From: UBA2966 sp965242505
Lineage (GTDB): Bacteria; Pseudomonadota; Alphaproteobacteria; UBA2966
Assembly (NCBI GenBank): GCA_965242505.1
Contig: OZ251449.1
Span: 2,232,001 to 2,296,000, forward strand
Direction: 5' to 3'
DNA length: 64,000 bases
The notes under the pieces are model-generated. The model saw nothing but the letters and a program-made list of their open reading frames with translations. It ran no database searches and was not told the DNA's origin. A program made the translations under genes and the position numbers. Positions 36,634-45,509 of this stretch are shown here, one piece after another (position 1 is the stretch's first letter; each line of letters opens with the position of its first letter).

Positions 36634-36823
36634 CCGCGTTTCTCACACTGCGGAGGAGGGTCGAGGGTTTCGCGGAGTCGCGGCGCCGCGTCCACCCCCC
36701 TCCCGACCTCCCCCCTGTCAGGGGGGAGGAGTGATAATGCCTCCCTCCGTTTTTCTCCCTCTCCCTTGCAGGGGGAGGGCCGGGGTGGGGGTCGCGGACG
36801 AGCGGCGCGGGAAATGCGGGCTA
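36634..36823. repeat. Composite intergenic repeat with inverted termini
   Basis: It starts CCGCGTTTCTCACACT just after the hydroxylase stop and has GAGGGTCGAGGG, an A hairpin, GAGTGATAATG, a B hairpin, and a terminus GCGGGAAATGCGGGCTA. The final CTA is the TAG stop of the ABC ATPase gene on the minus strand. Confidence 0.85.
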
Positions 36824-38500
36824 CCGACCCGCCGACTCCATGACCTGTTCGCCATGCGCCTTGCGCCTTTCGCGCTCGGCCAGCGTGCGGTCGAGCCAGC
36901 CGACCTCCATCTCCGGGACGGACGACAACAGCAGGTCCGTGTATTCGTGATGAGGCGGGGTCAGCACGTCGTTCCTGGCGCCCTGCTCGACGATGCGTCC
37001 CTGCAACATGACCACGATCTCGTCCGAGATCGCCCGCACCGTGGCGAGGTCGTGGGTGATGAACATGTAGGACAGATGAAGTTCGTCCTGTAGGCGCTGA
37101 AGGAGCTTGAGTATCTCCTCCGCCACCAGCTGATCCAGCGCCGAGGTCACCTCGTCGCAGATGATCAGGTCGGGCTGGGCGGCGAGCGCGCGGGCGATGC
37201 AGACGCGCTGCTTCTGGCCGCCGGACAGTTCGGACGGGTAGCGGTCGATGAAGTCGTCCGGGTCGAGCTCGATCATCTCCAGCAGTTCGCGCACCCGGTC
37301 CTCGCGCTTGCGCCCCGTCAACCCGAGATAGAACGCGAGCGGCCGCCCGATGATTTCGCGCAGGCGCTGGCGCGGGTTCAGGGCCGTATCGGGCATCTGG
37401 TAGATCATCTGGAGACGGCGCAGCATCTCGCGGTTGCGCCCCGGCAGCGCCGGCGGCAGCGCCTCGCCGTCGAAGAGGACCCGGCCTTCCTCCGGCGGCA
37501 GCAGGCCGGTGATGACGCGCGCCAGCGTGCTCTTGCCGCTGCCCGACTCGCCCACGACGGCGACCGTGCGCCGGCGGCCGATCTCCAGATCGACGTCCTC
37601 CAGCACCCGCGCCGACCGGCCGTAGCGCGCGGAAACGCCCTCGATGCGCAGCAGCGGCCCTTCCGACGGCGGGCCCGCATCGGGCTTGCGGTAGGTGCGC
37701 ACCGCGAGGAGTTCCCGCGTGTATTTCTCCTCGGGGCGGTTGATGATCTGGTCGACCGTTCCTTCCTCCACGAGGCCGCCGCGGCGCAGCACCATGATGC
37801 GGTCCGCCATCTGCGCCACGACCGCGAGATCGTGGCTGATGTAGATGGCGGCGGTGTCGAACTGCTTCACCACGTCCTTGACCGCGGCCAGGACCTCGAT
37901 CTGGGTCGTTACGTCGAGAGCCGTGGTCGGTTCGTCGAAGACGATGAGATCGGGCCGGCACGACATGGCCATGGCGGTCATGGCGCGCTGGAGTTGACCG
38001 CCGGAGACCTGGTGAGGATAGCGGTAGCCGATCTGCTCGGGGTACGGGAGCTGAAGCCGGCGGTAGAGGTCCTTGGCGTCGGCCTCGGCCTCGGCGCGGG
38101 ACTTCACCCCGTGATGGACCGGCGCCTCCACGAACTGGTCGATCAGCCGATGCGCCGGGTTGAAGGCCGCCGCCGCGCTCTGCGCGACGTAGGAGATCCG
38201 CACGCCCCGCAGACCGCGCTTCAGGTCCTCGGGCGCGCCGCGCAGCTCCATCCCGTCGAACACGACGTCGCCGGCCGACAGGCGGCAGCCGGGACGCGCG
38301 TATCCCATCGCCGCGAGGCCGATGGTCGACTTGCCGGCGCCCGACTCGCCGATCAGCCCGAGCACCTCGCCCCGGTGGAGCGTCACGTCCACGCCATGGA
38401 CGATCTCGTTCCACTGCTCGCCCGCCTGCCCCTCGATGCGGAGCCCCCTCATCCGCAACAGGGGTTCGCGGGCGCGGGCGTCGGAGGCGCGGTTACTCAT
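36821..38500 (-). CDS. Oligopeptide-type ABC transporter ATP-binding protein, two fused ABC domains
   Basis: Protein of 559 residues joining DppD-like and DppF-like ATPases that are separate in many species. Domain 1 has GLIGESGAGKSTIGLAAMGY, HQVSGGQLQRAM and LIVFDEPTTALD. Domain 2 has VAVVGESGSGKSTLARVITG, SELSGGQKQRVCIARALAA and LIICDEVTSALD. It powers import by the two permeases encoded just upstream; its ATG at 38500 overlaps the DppC-like stop by eight bases. The C-terminal MEVGWLDRTLAERERRKAHG tail follows the last domain. Its TAG stop belongs to the terminus of an intergenic repeat. Confidence 0.92.
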   Translation of the reverse strand: MSNRASDARAREPLLRMRGLRIEGQAGEQWNEIVHGVDVTLHRGEVLGLIGESGAGKSTIGLAAMGYARPGCRLSAGDVVFDGMELRGAPEDLKRGLRGVRISYVAQSAAAAFNPAHRLIDQFVEAPVHHGVKSRAEAEADAKDLYRRLQLPYPEQIGYRYPHQVSGGQLQRAMTAMAMSCRPDLIVFDEPTTALDVTTQIEVLAAVKDVVKQFDTAAIYISHDLAVVAQMADRIMVLRRGGLVEEGTVDQIINRPEEKYTRELLAVRTYRKPDAGPPSEGPLLRIEGVSARYGRSARVLEDVDLEIGRRRTVAVVGESGSGKSTLARVITGLLPPEEGRVLFDGEALPPALPGRNREMLRRLQMIYQMPDTALNPRQRLREIIGRPLAFYLGLTGRKREDRVRELLEMIELDPDDFIDRYPSELSGGQKQRVCIARALAAQPDLIICDEVTSALDQLVAEEILKLLQRLQDELHLSYMFITHDLATVRAISDEIVVMLQGRIVEQGARNDVLTPPHHEYTDLLLSSVPEMEVGWLDRTLAERERRKAHGEQVMESAGR

Positions 38501-39323
38501 CCTTCAATCCGGCCGTTTGGTGGAGGAACCAGTCGACGATGAAGTTCACGCCGACCGTCAGCAAGGCGATGGAGGCCGCCGGCAGAAGCGGCGTGAAGTC
38601 GCCGAACGTGATCAGGGTCGCGTTGTCGCGCACCATGCTGCCCCAGTCCGCGGTCGGCGGCTGGATGCCCAGACCGAGGAAGCTCAGGGCGCTCAACAGC
38701 AGGAAGACGAAACAGAAGCGCAGGCCGAACTCGGCGACCAGGGGCGGCAGGGCGTTGGGCAGCACCTCGCGGCGCATGATCCACCACAGGCCCTCGCCCC
38801 GCAGGCGCGCGACCTCGACGTAGTCCATGACGACGATGTTCATCGCGACCGCGCGCGCGAGACGGAACACGCGCGTGGAGTCGAGCACGGCGATGACGAC
38901 GACCAGCACCGGGATGGCGGTGCCGACGATGGTCAGGATGAGCAGCGCGAAGATGAGCTGGGGAATCGCCATCAGGACGTCCACGACGCGGCCGATCGCC
39001 TGGTCGGTCCAGCCGCCGAGGGTCGCGGCCAGGAACCCGGCGACGCAGCCGATGAGGAAGGCCAGAACCGTCGTGATCAGGGCGATGCCGATGGTGTTCC
39101 GGGCCCCGTAGATGAGGCGCGTCAGCATGTCGCGGCCGAGGTTGTCCGTGCCGAGCAGGAATTCGGAGCTCCAGGGCTCGTACTCCGCGGCGACGATCTC
39201 GGACTCGCCGTAGGGCGTCAGCGCCGGCGCGAAGATCGCCATGACCACGTAGAAGAGGACCACGAGCATTCCGAAGCGGGCGCTCCAGGGCGAGCTTCCG
39301 AGAAGGCGGAGGGCGTCCGGCAT
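38493..39323 (-). CDS. ABC transporter permease, DppC/OppC-like
   Basis: Inner-membrane permease of 276 residues with about six membrane segments. It opens MPDALRLLGSSPWSARFGML and contains FLLGTDNLGRDMLTRLIYGA, the FGTD-type block of DppC/OppC proteins. VARLRGEGLWWIMRREVLPN is the EAA-like loop that contacts the ATPase, and FLLLSALSFLGLGIQPPTAD follows. It forms the channel with the DppB-like protein. Its gene overlaps the ATPase gene by eight bases and lies 13 bp behind the DppB-like gene. Substrate is set by the binding proteins upstream and is unknown. Confidence 0.92.
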   Translation of the reverse strand: MPDALRLLGSSPWSARFGMLVVLFYVVMAIFAPALTPYGESEIVAAEYEPWSSEFLLGTDNLGRDMLTRLIYGARNTIGIALITTVLAFLIGCVAGFLAATLGGWTDQAIGRVVDVLMAIPQLIFALLILTIVGTAIPVLVVVIAVLDSTRVFRLARAVAMNIVVMDYVEVARLRGEGLWWIMRREVLPNALPPLVAEFGLRFCFVFLLLSALSFLGLGIQPPTADWGSMVRDNATLITFGDFTPLLPAASIALLTVGVNFIVDWFLHQTAGLKDE

Positions 39324-39336
39324 GGCGTCGGCGCTC

Positions 39337-40293
39337 CTATCTCGGATGCAGCAGCCGCGGGTTGGTCAGGATCGACAACACGTCGGCGGTCAGGTTCAGG
39401 AGGATGTAGGCGGCGGCGAAGAACAGTCCCGTGGCCTGCACCACCGGGATGTCGCGCGTGCGCACCGCGTCGATGAGGAGCTGTCCCAGCCCCGGGTAGA
39501 CGAACACCACCTCGACGATGACCACGCCCACCACGAGGTAGGCGAGATTTATCACCACGACGTTGATGATCGGCGCCAGGGCGTTGGGCAGGGCGTGCCT
39601 CACGATGATGCGGGCGCGCGGCAGCCCCTTGAGGTTGGCCATCTCGATGTAGGGGCTGGCCATCAGGTTGATGATCGCCGCGCGCGTCATGCGCATCATG
39701 TGCGCGACGACCACCAGGGTCAGGGTCAGCGCCGGCAGGATGGACCGGTAGATCCGTTCCCAGAACCCGAGCTCCTCGCCGATGTTGGAGATGCTGGGGA
39801 ACCAGCCGAGCTGCACGGCCAGGACCAGGATCAGGATGTAGGCGACGAAGAACTCGGGGAAGGAGATCGACGACAGCGTGACGATGTTGACCGTGCGGTC
39901 GTACGGCGTGTTGCGGTAGAGCGCCGCCAGGATCCCCAGTCCGAGCGCCAGGGGAACCGAGACCGCCGCCGAGAGGAAGGCGAGGAACAGGGTGTTCCAC
40001 AGCCGCACGCCCATGAGCTCGGTGATCGCCCGCTTGTTGGCCAGGGAATGGCCCAGATCTCCCTGGAGGATGCCGCCGAGCCAGGCGACGTAACGCTCGT
40101 GCGGCGGAAGGTCGAGCTTGAGCTCCCTGCGGAACGCCGCGACCGTCTCCTCGGTCGCCGCCTGGCCGAGGATGGCCTGGGTCAGGTCCCCCGGCAGCAG
40201 CTCGACGCCGAGAAAGATGATCAGGGAGACGACGAAGAGCGTGAGGAGGCCCAGCGCCAGGCGCTGGGCCACCATCGTCAGGATTTGGGTCAC
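39337..40293 (-). CDS. ABC transporter permease, DppB/OppB-like
   Basis: Inner-membrane permease of 318 residues. Segments include QRLALGLLTLFVVSLIIFLG, an extracytoplasmic ELLPGDLTQAILG, and the conserved LSSISFPEFFVAYILILVLA. The ATPase-contacting loop reads YIEMANLKGLPRARIIVRHA. A GTG at 40293 was chosen because it gives VTQILTMVAQRLALGLL, near the usual N-terminus; an ATG at 40275 would remove six residues. No strong ribosome site is visible, and the region upstream is repeat DNA, so the start is uncertain. Confidence 0.9.
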   Translation of the reverse strand: MTQILTMVAQRLALGLLTLFVVSLIIFLGVELLPGDLTQAILGQAATEETVAAFRRELKLDLPPHERYVAWLGGILQGDLGHSLANKRAITELMGVRLWNTLFLAFLSAAVSVPLALGLGILAALYRNTPYDRTVNIVTLSSISFPEFFVAYILILVLAVQLGWFPSISNIGEELGFWERIYRSILPALTLTLVVVAHMMRMTRAAIINLMASPYIEMANLKGLPRARIIVRHALPNALAPIINVVVINLAYLVVGVVIVEVVFVYPGLGQLLIDAVRTRDIPVVQATGLFFAAAYILLNLTADVLSILTNPRLLHPR

Positions 40294-40317
40294 GCCGTTA
40301 CGTGACGGCCGATCCCG

Positions 40318-40489
40318 CGCGGCCCCCGCCCCGACCCTCCCCCTATCCGGGAGGGAGCCATCCACGCTCCTCCCCCCCTGACAGGGGGAGCCATCCATAC
40401 TCCTCCCCCCTGGCAGGGGGGAGGTCGGGAGGGGGGCCGCAACGCCGCGCAGTCATCGGTCCGCCGCCGGCAGGAGGAATGCGGGCCTA
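40318..40489. repeat. Composite intergenic repeat upstream of DppB-like gene
   Basis: It contains B-like and two A-like hairpins, GCAACGCCGCG, and a terminus ending AGGAGGAATGCGGGCCTA. The CTA is the TAG stop of the binding-protein gene at 40487. A closely similar copy follows the second binding-protein gene (42203-42310), so the repeat was duplicated together with the gene. Confidence 0.8.
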
Positions 40490-42070
40490 GACGAACCACC
40501 ACCGCTCCGCGCACTTGAAGCCGTCCATCGACCAGTTCGCCGCCATCTGCCCGTGGCCGATCTTGTCCGAGAGGCCCATGACGTAGTTGGCGAACATGGG
40601 AACGAGCACGCCGCCGTCGTCCCTGACGATCCCCTGCATCTCCTCGTACATGCCGCGGCGCTTCTTCTCGTCCAGCTCCGCCCTCGCGGCGAGCAGCAGT
40701 TCGTTGAACCTGTCGTGCTGCCAGAAGCTGTCGTTCCAGTTCGCGTCCGCCGCGTAGGCGGTCGAGAACATCCAGTCCTCGGTCGGCCGCCCCCCCCAGT
40801 ACACGGCGCAGTAGGGCTTCTTCATCCAGACGTTGGCCCAGTAGCCGTCGTCGGGCTCGCGGACCACGTTGATGTCGATGCCGGCCTTGGCCGCGTGTTC
40901 CTTGTAGAGGACGGCGGCGTCGACCGCGCCGGCGAAAGCCGCGTCGGCCGCGCTCAGATCGATCGAAAGGCCCTCCGCGCCCGCCTTCTTGAGATGATGC
41001 CTGGCCCTGTCCGGGTCGTAGGCGCGTTGCGGCAGGTCGCCCGCGTGATAGCGGTTCGACTGGCCGATCGGATGGTCGTTGCCGAGCACGCCGTGGCCGC
41101 GGAGGATCGTCTTGAGGACCGCCTCGCGGTCGATGGCGTACTTCAGCGCCAGACGCACGTCGTTGTCGTCGAAGGGCGGCGTGTCGGTCCGCATCGTGAA
41201 CGTGTAGTGCTGGGTGCCGCTGGTCTCCGCGATCTTGACGCCCTCGCGGCGCGCCAGAAGGTGCGCGGTCTTGAGATCGACCCGGTCCATCGCGTCGATC
41301 TCGCCCGTGGTCAGCGCGTTGGTCCGCGCCGCCACGTCGGCGATGGTGATGACCTCCACCTCGTCGAAATGCCCGAACCCCGCCTTGAAGTAGTTGGGGT
41401 TGCGCTTGAACGTGGTGCGCACGCCGGGTTCGTAGCTCTCGAGCGCGTAGGCCCCGGTGCCGACGCCGGACTTCCAGTCCACGGCGTCGCCGTCCGCCGG
41501 CATGATGGCCACGTGGTAGTCGCTGAGGATGAAGGGAAAGTCCGCGTTGCCCTCCCTCAGGGTGATGGCCACCGCGTTCTTGCCGTCGGCCTTCAGATCG
41601 ACGATGGCGTCGAGCAGCGACTTGGCGGCCGACTTCGAATCCGCGCCGCGATGGTGGTTGATCGACGCCACGACGTCGCCGGAGTCGACGGTCTTGCCGT
41701 TGTGGAACTCGACGCCCCGGCGCAGGTTGAACTTCCACGTCCTGGCGTCCTCCGAAACGTCGAACCCTTCCGCGAGTTCGGGGATCAGGTCGCCGTTCTG
41801 GCCGACCTCCATCAGGTTGTTGCGGGCGGCGGCGCCCACGACCTGCATGTAGAGCTGCTCGAACGTCGCGGGATCGAGCGAGTCGGTGGTCGATCCGTGT
41901 CCGAGACCGAGACGGAAGCGGCCTCCCCGCTTCGGCATGGCGAAGGCCCGGTCGGCGAGGGTCGTCGCCAGAGCCGTCGTGGCGCCGAGCGCCAACGCGC
42001 GCTCCATGAACCCGCGGCGGGTCACGCCCTTGCGAAGGGCCAGTGTCGTCAGTTCCTGCTCGATCGTCAT
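40487..42070 (-). CDS. ABC transporter substrate-binding protein, family 5 (copy 1)
   Basis: Periplasmic solute-binding protein of 527 residues (DppA/OppA class). The N-terminus VTRRGFMERALALGATTALA is a twin-arginine signal, so it is exported folded. Conserved family stretches are GSTTDSLDPATFEQLYMQVV, NLRRGVEFHNGKTVDSGDVV and VRLALKYAIDREAVLKTILR. GGGGAGAACGGCA precedes the ATG at 42070; a second ATG at 42085 is less likely. It is nearly identical to the protein from 42294-43910. The ligand cannot be read from sequence; peptides, opines or quaternary amines are possible given the carnitine genes nearby. Confidence 0.92.
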   Translation of the reverse strand: MTIEQELTTLALRKGVTRRGFMERALALGATTALATTLADRAFAMPKRGGRFRLGLGHGSTTDSLDPATFEQLYMQVVGAAARNNLMEVGQNGDLIPELAEGFDVSEDARTWKFNLRRGVEFHNGKTVDSGDVVASINHHRGADSKSAAKSLLDAIVDLKADGKNAVAITLREGNADFPFILSDYHVAIMPADGDAVDWKSGVGTGAYALESYEPGVRTTFKRNPNYFKAGFGHFDEVEVITIADVAARTNALTTGEIDAMDRVDLKTAHLLARREGVKIAETSGTQHYTFTMRTDTPPFDDNDVRLALKYAIDREAVLKTILRGHGVLGNDHPIGQSNRYHAGDLPQRAYDPDRARHHLKKAGAEGLSIDLSAADAAFAGAVDAAVLYKEHAAKAGIDINVVREPDDGYWANVWMKKPYCAVYWGGRPTEDWMFSTAYAADANWNDSFWQHDRFNELLLAARAELDEKKRRGMYEEMQGIVRDDGGVLVPMFANYVMGLSDKIGHGQMAANWSMDGFKCAERWWFV

Positions 42071-42202
42071 TGCCGTTCTCCCCATGTTTGGCGCGACCGC
42101 TCATCGCCGCGCGGGCGGCCTCTTCGGACCGGTGCGCGCGGCAGCCGCGTATTCCACGGTCATAGTAGAAGGCGGCCCGGACACTGGCAAGCCAGCGCAC
42201 GG

Positions 42203-42310
42203 CGCTCCTCCCCCCTGGCAGGGAGAGCCATCCCTACTCCTCCCCCCTGTCAGGGGGGGAGGTCGGGAGGGGGGTCCCCGCAACGCCGCGCGGTCATCGG
42301 TCCCTGCCGG
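42203..42310. repeat. Composite intergenic repeat between tandem binding-protein genes
   Basis: Second copy of the repeat block at 40318-40489, with two A-type hairpins and GCAACGCCGCGCGGTCATCG. Its terminus has decayed: the TAG expected at the end of the neighbouring gene reads as a sense codon, so the coding frame runs into this repeat. Between it and 42070 the 130 bp hold no gene. Confidence 0.8.
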
Positions 42311-43910
42311 CAGGAGGAATGTGAGCCTGGACGAACCACCACCGCTCCGCGCACTTGAAGCCGTCCATCGAAAAGTTGGCCGCCATCCGTCCGTGCCCGA
42401 TCCTGTCCGAGAGGCCCATGACGTAGTTGGCGAACACGTGAATGAGCGCGCCGCCGTCGTCCCTGACGATCCCCTGCATCTCCTCGTACATGCCGCGGCG
42501 CTTCTTCTCGTCCAGCTCCGCCCTCGCGGCGAGCAGCAGTTCGTTGAATCTGTCGTGTCGCCAGAAGCTGCCGTTCCAGTTCGCGTCCGCCGCGTAGGCG
42601 GTCGAGAACATCCAGTCCTCGGTCGGACGGCCGGTCCAGTACTCCGCGCAGTAGGGCTTCCTCTTCCAGACGTTGGCCCAGTAGCCGTCGTCGGGCTCGC
42701 GGACCACGTTGATGTCGATGCCGGCCCTGGCCGCGTGTTCCTTGTAGAGGACGGCGGCGTCGACCGCGCCGGCGAAGGCCGCGTCGGCCGCGCTCAGATC
42801 GATCGAAAGACCCTCCGCGCCCGCCTTCCTGAGATGATGCCTGGCCCTGTCCGGGTCGTAGGCGCGTTGCGGCAGATCGCCCGCGTGATAGCGGTTCGAC
42901 TGGCCGATCGGATGGTCGTTGCCGAGCGCGCCATGGCCGCGGAGGATCGTCTTGAGGACCGCCTCGCGGTCGATGGCGTACTTCAGCGCCAGACGCACGT
43001 CGTTGTCGTCGAAGGGCGGCGTGTCGGTCCGCATCGTGAACGTGTAGTGCTGAGTGCCGCTGGTCTCCGCGATCTTGACGCCCTCGCGGCGCGCCAGAAG
43101 GTGCGCGGTCTTGAGGTCGACCCGGTCCATCGCGTCGATCTCGCCCGTGGTCAGCGCGTTGGTCCGCGCCGCCACGTCGGCGATGGTGATGACCTCCACC
43201 TCGTCGAAATGCCCGAACCCCGCCTTGAAGTAGTTGGGGTTGCGCTTGAACGTGGTGCGCACGCCGGGTTCGTAGCTCTCGAGCGCGTAGGCCCCGGTGC
43301 CGACGCCGGACTTCCAGTCCACGGCGTCGCCGTCCGCCGGCATGATGGCCACGTGGTAGTCGCTGAGGATGAAGGGGAAGTCCGCGTTGCCCTCCCTCAG
43401 GGTGATGGCCACCGCGTTCTTGCCGTCGGCCTTCAGATCGACGATGGCGTCGAGCAGCGACTTGGCGGCCGACTTCGAATCCGCGCCGCGATGATGGTTG
43501 ATCGACGCCACGACGTCGCCGGAGTCGACGGTCTTGCCGTTGTGGAACTCGACGCCCCGGCGCAGGTTGAACTTCCACGTCCTGGCGTCCTCCGAAACGT
43601 CGAACCCCTCCGCGAGTTCGGGGATCAGGTCGCCGTTCTGGCCGACCTCCATCAGGTTGTTGCGGGCGGCGGCGCCCACGACCTGCATGTAGAGCTGCTC
43701 GAACGTCGCGGGATCGAGCGAGTCGGTGGTCGATCCGTGTCCGAGACCGAGACGGAAGCGGCCTCCCCGCTTCGGCATGGCGAAGGCCCGGTCGGCGAGG
43801 GTCGTCGCCAGGGCCGTCGTGGCGCCGAGCGCCAACGCGCGCTCCATGAACCCGCGGCGGGTCATGCCCTTGCGAAGGGCCAGTGTCGTCAGTTCCTGCT
43901 CGATCGTCAT
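42294..43910 (-). CDS. ABC transporter substrate-binding protein, family 5 (copy 2)
   Basis: Near-identical tandem copy of the binding protein at 40487, 538 residues, with the same twin-arginine leader (MTRRGFMERALALGATTALA). Differences are scattered and mostly conservative, e.g. WKRKPYCAEYWTGRPTED versus WMKKPYCAVYWGGRPTED. The most striking one is at the C-terminus. Copy 1 stops after CAERWWFV, whereas here the TAG has become CAG and the frame continues QAHIPPAGRDR before a TGA in the repeat. The ATG at 43910 was chosen by alignment with copy 1. It is the first gene of the importer operon, so both copies are probably co-expressed. Confidence 0.92.
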   Translation of the reverse strand: MTIEQELTTLALRKGMTRRGFMERALALGATTALATTLADRAFAMPKRGGRFRLGLGHGSTTDSLDPATFEQLYMQVVGAAARNNLMEVGQNGDLIPELAEGFDVSEDARTWKFNLRRGVEFHNGKTVDSGDVVASINHHRGADSKSAAKSLLDAIVDLKADGKNAVAITLREGNADFPFILSDYHVAIMPADGDAVDWKSGVGTGAYALESYEPGVRTTFKRNPNYFKAGFGHFDEVEVITIADVAARTNALTTGEIDAMDRVDLKTAHLLARREGVKIAETSGTQHYTFTMRTDTPPFDDNDVRLALKYAIDREAVLKTILRGHGALGNDHPIGQSNRYHAGDLPQRAYDPDRARHHLRKAGAEGLSIDLSAADAAFAGAVDAAVLYKEHAARAGIDINVVREPDDGYWANVWKRKPYCAEYWTGRPTEDWMFSTAYAADANWNGSFWRHDRFNELLLAARAELDEKKRRGMYEEMQGIVRDDGGALIHVFANYVMGLSDRIGHGRMAANFSMDGFKCAERWWFVQAHIPPAGRDR

Positions 43911-43957
43911 TCCGCTTGTCCGCAATCCTCGTCCAGGGGCGGGGCGGGGGCGCCGGG

Positions 43958-44839
43958 TCAGGCCGCCGTCCGCATCCCTTCTCCGCGCCGGGCGGCTTCC
44001 CGCCCCAGAAGAGCGCGCTTGCGGACATGGCCCCAGCGGTAGCCGGTCACCACACCCGACTTGTGAATCACGCGATGGCAGGGCACGAGATAGGAGATCG
44101 CGTTTCGGCCGACGGCCGATCCCACCGCGCGCGAAGCGGTCGGTTTCCCGAGATAGGCGCCCAGCGCTTCATACGTGGTCACGCGGCCCGGCGGTATCCG
44201 CATCAACGCCTCCCAGACCCGGATCTGGAAGTTCGTGCCCTTGAGGACGAGACGGAGGGACCGGTTCTCGCCGTCGGCGCCGCCGAAGATCTCCGCCGCG
44301 ACCGGAGCGGTCGCCCGCGGCTCGCGCCGGAGCGTGGCCAGGGACCATTGGGCGCCGAGATCCCGGAGCGCGTCCTCGCGGTCGCTCTCGACGAAGGCCA
44401 GGCCGCAGATCCCCCGCTCGGTAAGAAAGATCAGGCACTCGCCGAACGGCGACGGATGGAACCCGTAACGGATGGCCAGGCCGGACCCGAGCGTCTTGTA
44501 CTCGCCGGGCGTCATGGCCTCGCAGGACACGAACAGGTCGTGCAGGCGTCCCGGACCCGACAGTCCGGCCTCGAAGGCCGCATCCAGGACGCTGCGCGAT
44601 TCGTCCAGCGCCTCCCTGGCGTAGCCGACGGTGAGATATTGCAGGAACCGCTTGGGCGTGATCCCCGCCCAGCGGCGGAACAGCCGCTGGAAGTGGAACT
44701 CGCTCATGTTCACGGCGGCGGCGACGTCGGACAGCTCCGGCTGGTCGCGGGCGTGGTCTTCGATGTATCGGATCGCCGCGCGAACCCGCTCGTAGTCCCG
44801 CGTCGCCTGTTCGGGGGTCTGTCGTTGCGCTTCGGTCAT
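43958..44839 (-). CDS. AraC-type HTH / methylated-DNA-protein cysteine methyltransferase fusion
   Basis: Protein of 293 residues. Residues about 15-115 form an AraC-type double HTH (LSDVAAAVNMSEFHFQRLFR, WAGITPKRFLQYLTVGYA). Residues about 130-280 are an O6-alkylguanine-DNA alkyltransferase domain with GTNFQIRVWEALMRIPPGRV and the acceptor Cys in SYLVPCHRVIHKSG. The N-terminal methylphosphotriester zinc domain of full Ada is missing, a common shortened version. It removes alkyl groups from guanine irreversibly and may regulate its own gene. GGAAAACGAG precedes the ATG at 44839. Confidence 0.92.
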   Translation of the reverse strand: MTEAQRQTPEQATRDYERVRAAIRYIEDHARDQPELSDVAAAVNMSEFHFQRLFRRWAGITPKRFLQYLTVGYAREALDESRSVLDAAFEAGLSGPGRLHDLFVSCEAMTPGEYKTLGSGLAIRYGFHPSPFGECLIFLTERGICGLAFVESDREDALRDLGAQWSLATLRREPRATAPVAAEIFGGADGENRSLRLVLKGTNFQIRVWEALMRIPPGRVTTYEALGAYLGKPTASRAVGSAVGRNAISYLVPCHRVIHKSGVVTGYRWGHVRKRALLGREAARRGEGMRTAA

Positions 44840-44937
44840 CTCGTTTTCCGTATCGTTGCAGCGCCTCGGGCGGGAGAAATGCATCGGGTCGCGGCGCGCG
44901 GCCACCCGATTCTTGCCGACCTGCCGGCCCGGCCTCG

Positions 44938-45441
44938 TCACGACGGCAGCTCCCGCCAGCGCGCCAGGGCGTCCCGGAGAGCGTTCGCGAACTCCAGACG
45001 CTCCTCGGCCGTGAGGAACCCTCCCAGGCTGACGTGCCGGCCGTGGCTGGAGAGAACGAGCCGGCTGTCGTGGCGAAGGGGCGATTCCAGGGTCACCCGC
45101 ACCCAGTAGGGGGCGAAACGCCATTCGCGAAACCGCCCGTTCGGGAACTGCCGGGTCACGATCAGTTCGTCGCCGATCAACGACACCGTTTCCACCAGAC
45201 GCCCCGAACGGTAGTTGAGGCGGAACGCCAGATAGAGAAGCGCGACGTCGAGCCCGAAGAACCCGAGCACGGGCCACGCCCCGATCGACAGGAAGACCAG
45301 TCCGGCCGTGAAGCACAGGGCGGAGACCGCGGCCATCAGCAGCCAGAACCCCAGGGGGCTCAGCGACCGATGGGGCCTCAACTCGGCGTCGAACGCCGGT
45401 CTCCGGCGATCCGGCCGGCGGGCCGTGCGCGGATTTCTCAT
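44938..45441 (-). CDS. DUF2244 domain membrane protein
   Basis: Protein of 167 residues with two membrane segments near residues 30-75 (LGFWLLMAAVSALCFTAGLV and WPVLGFFGLDVALLYLAFRL). A soluble C-terminal domain carries VSLIGDELIVTRQFPNGRFR and WVRVTLESPL. This is the DUF2244 family, common in alphaproteobacteria and often coded next to nth or cytochrome oxidase assembly genes. Function is unknown. It is divergent from nth with 68 bp between them. Confidence 0.85.
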   Translation of the reverse strand: MRNPRTARRPDRRRPAFDAELRPHRSLSPLGFWLLMAAVSALCFTAGLVFLSIGAWPVLGFFGLDVALLYLAFRLNYRSGRLVETVSLIGDELIVTRQFPNGRFREWRFAPYWVRVTLESPLRHDSRLVLSSHGRHVSLGGFLTAEERLEFANALRDALARWRELPS

Positions 45442-45509
45442 CCCCGCGCTCCCCGTCGGACGGGCGCGGCCTTTGCCGGCGCCGGCCCGACCCGATATAC
45501 GATGGCGCC

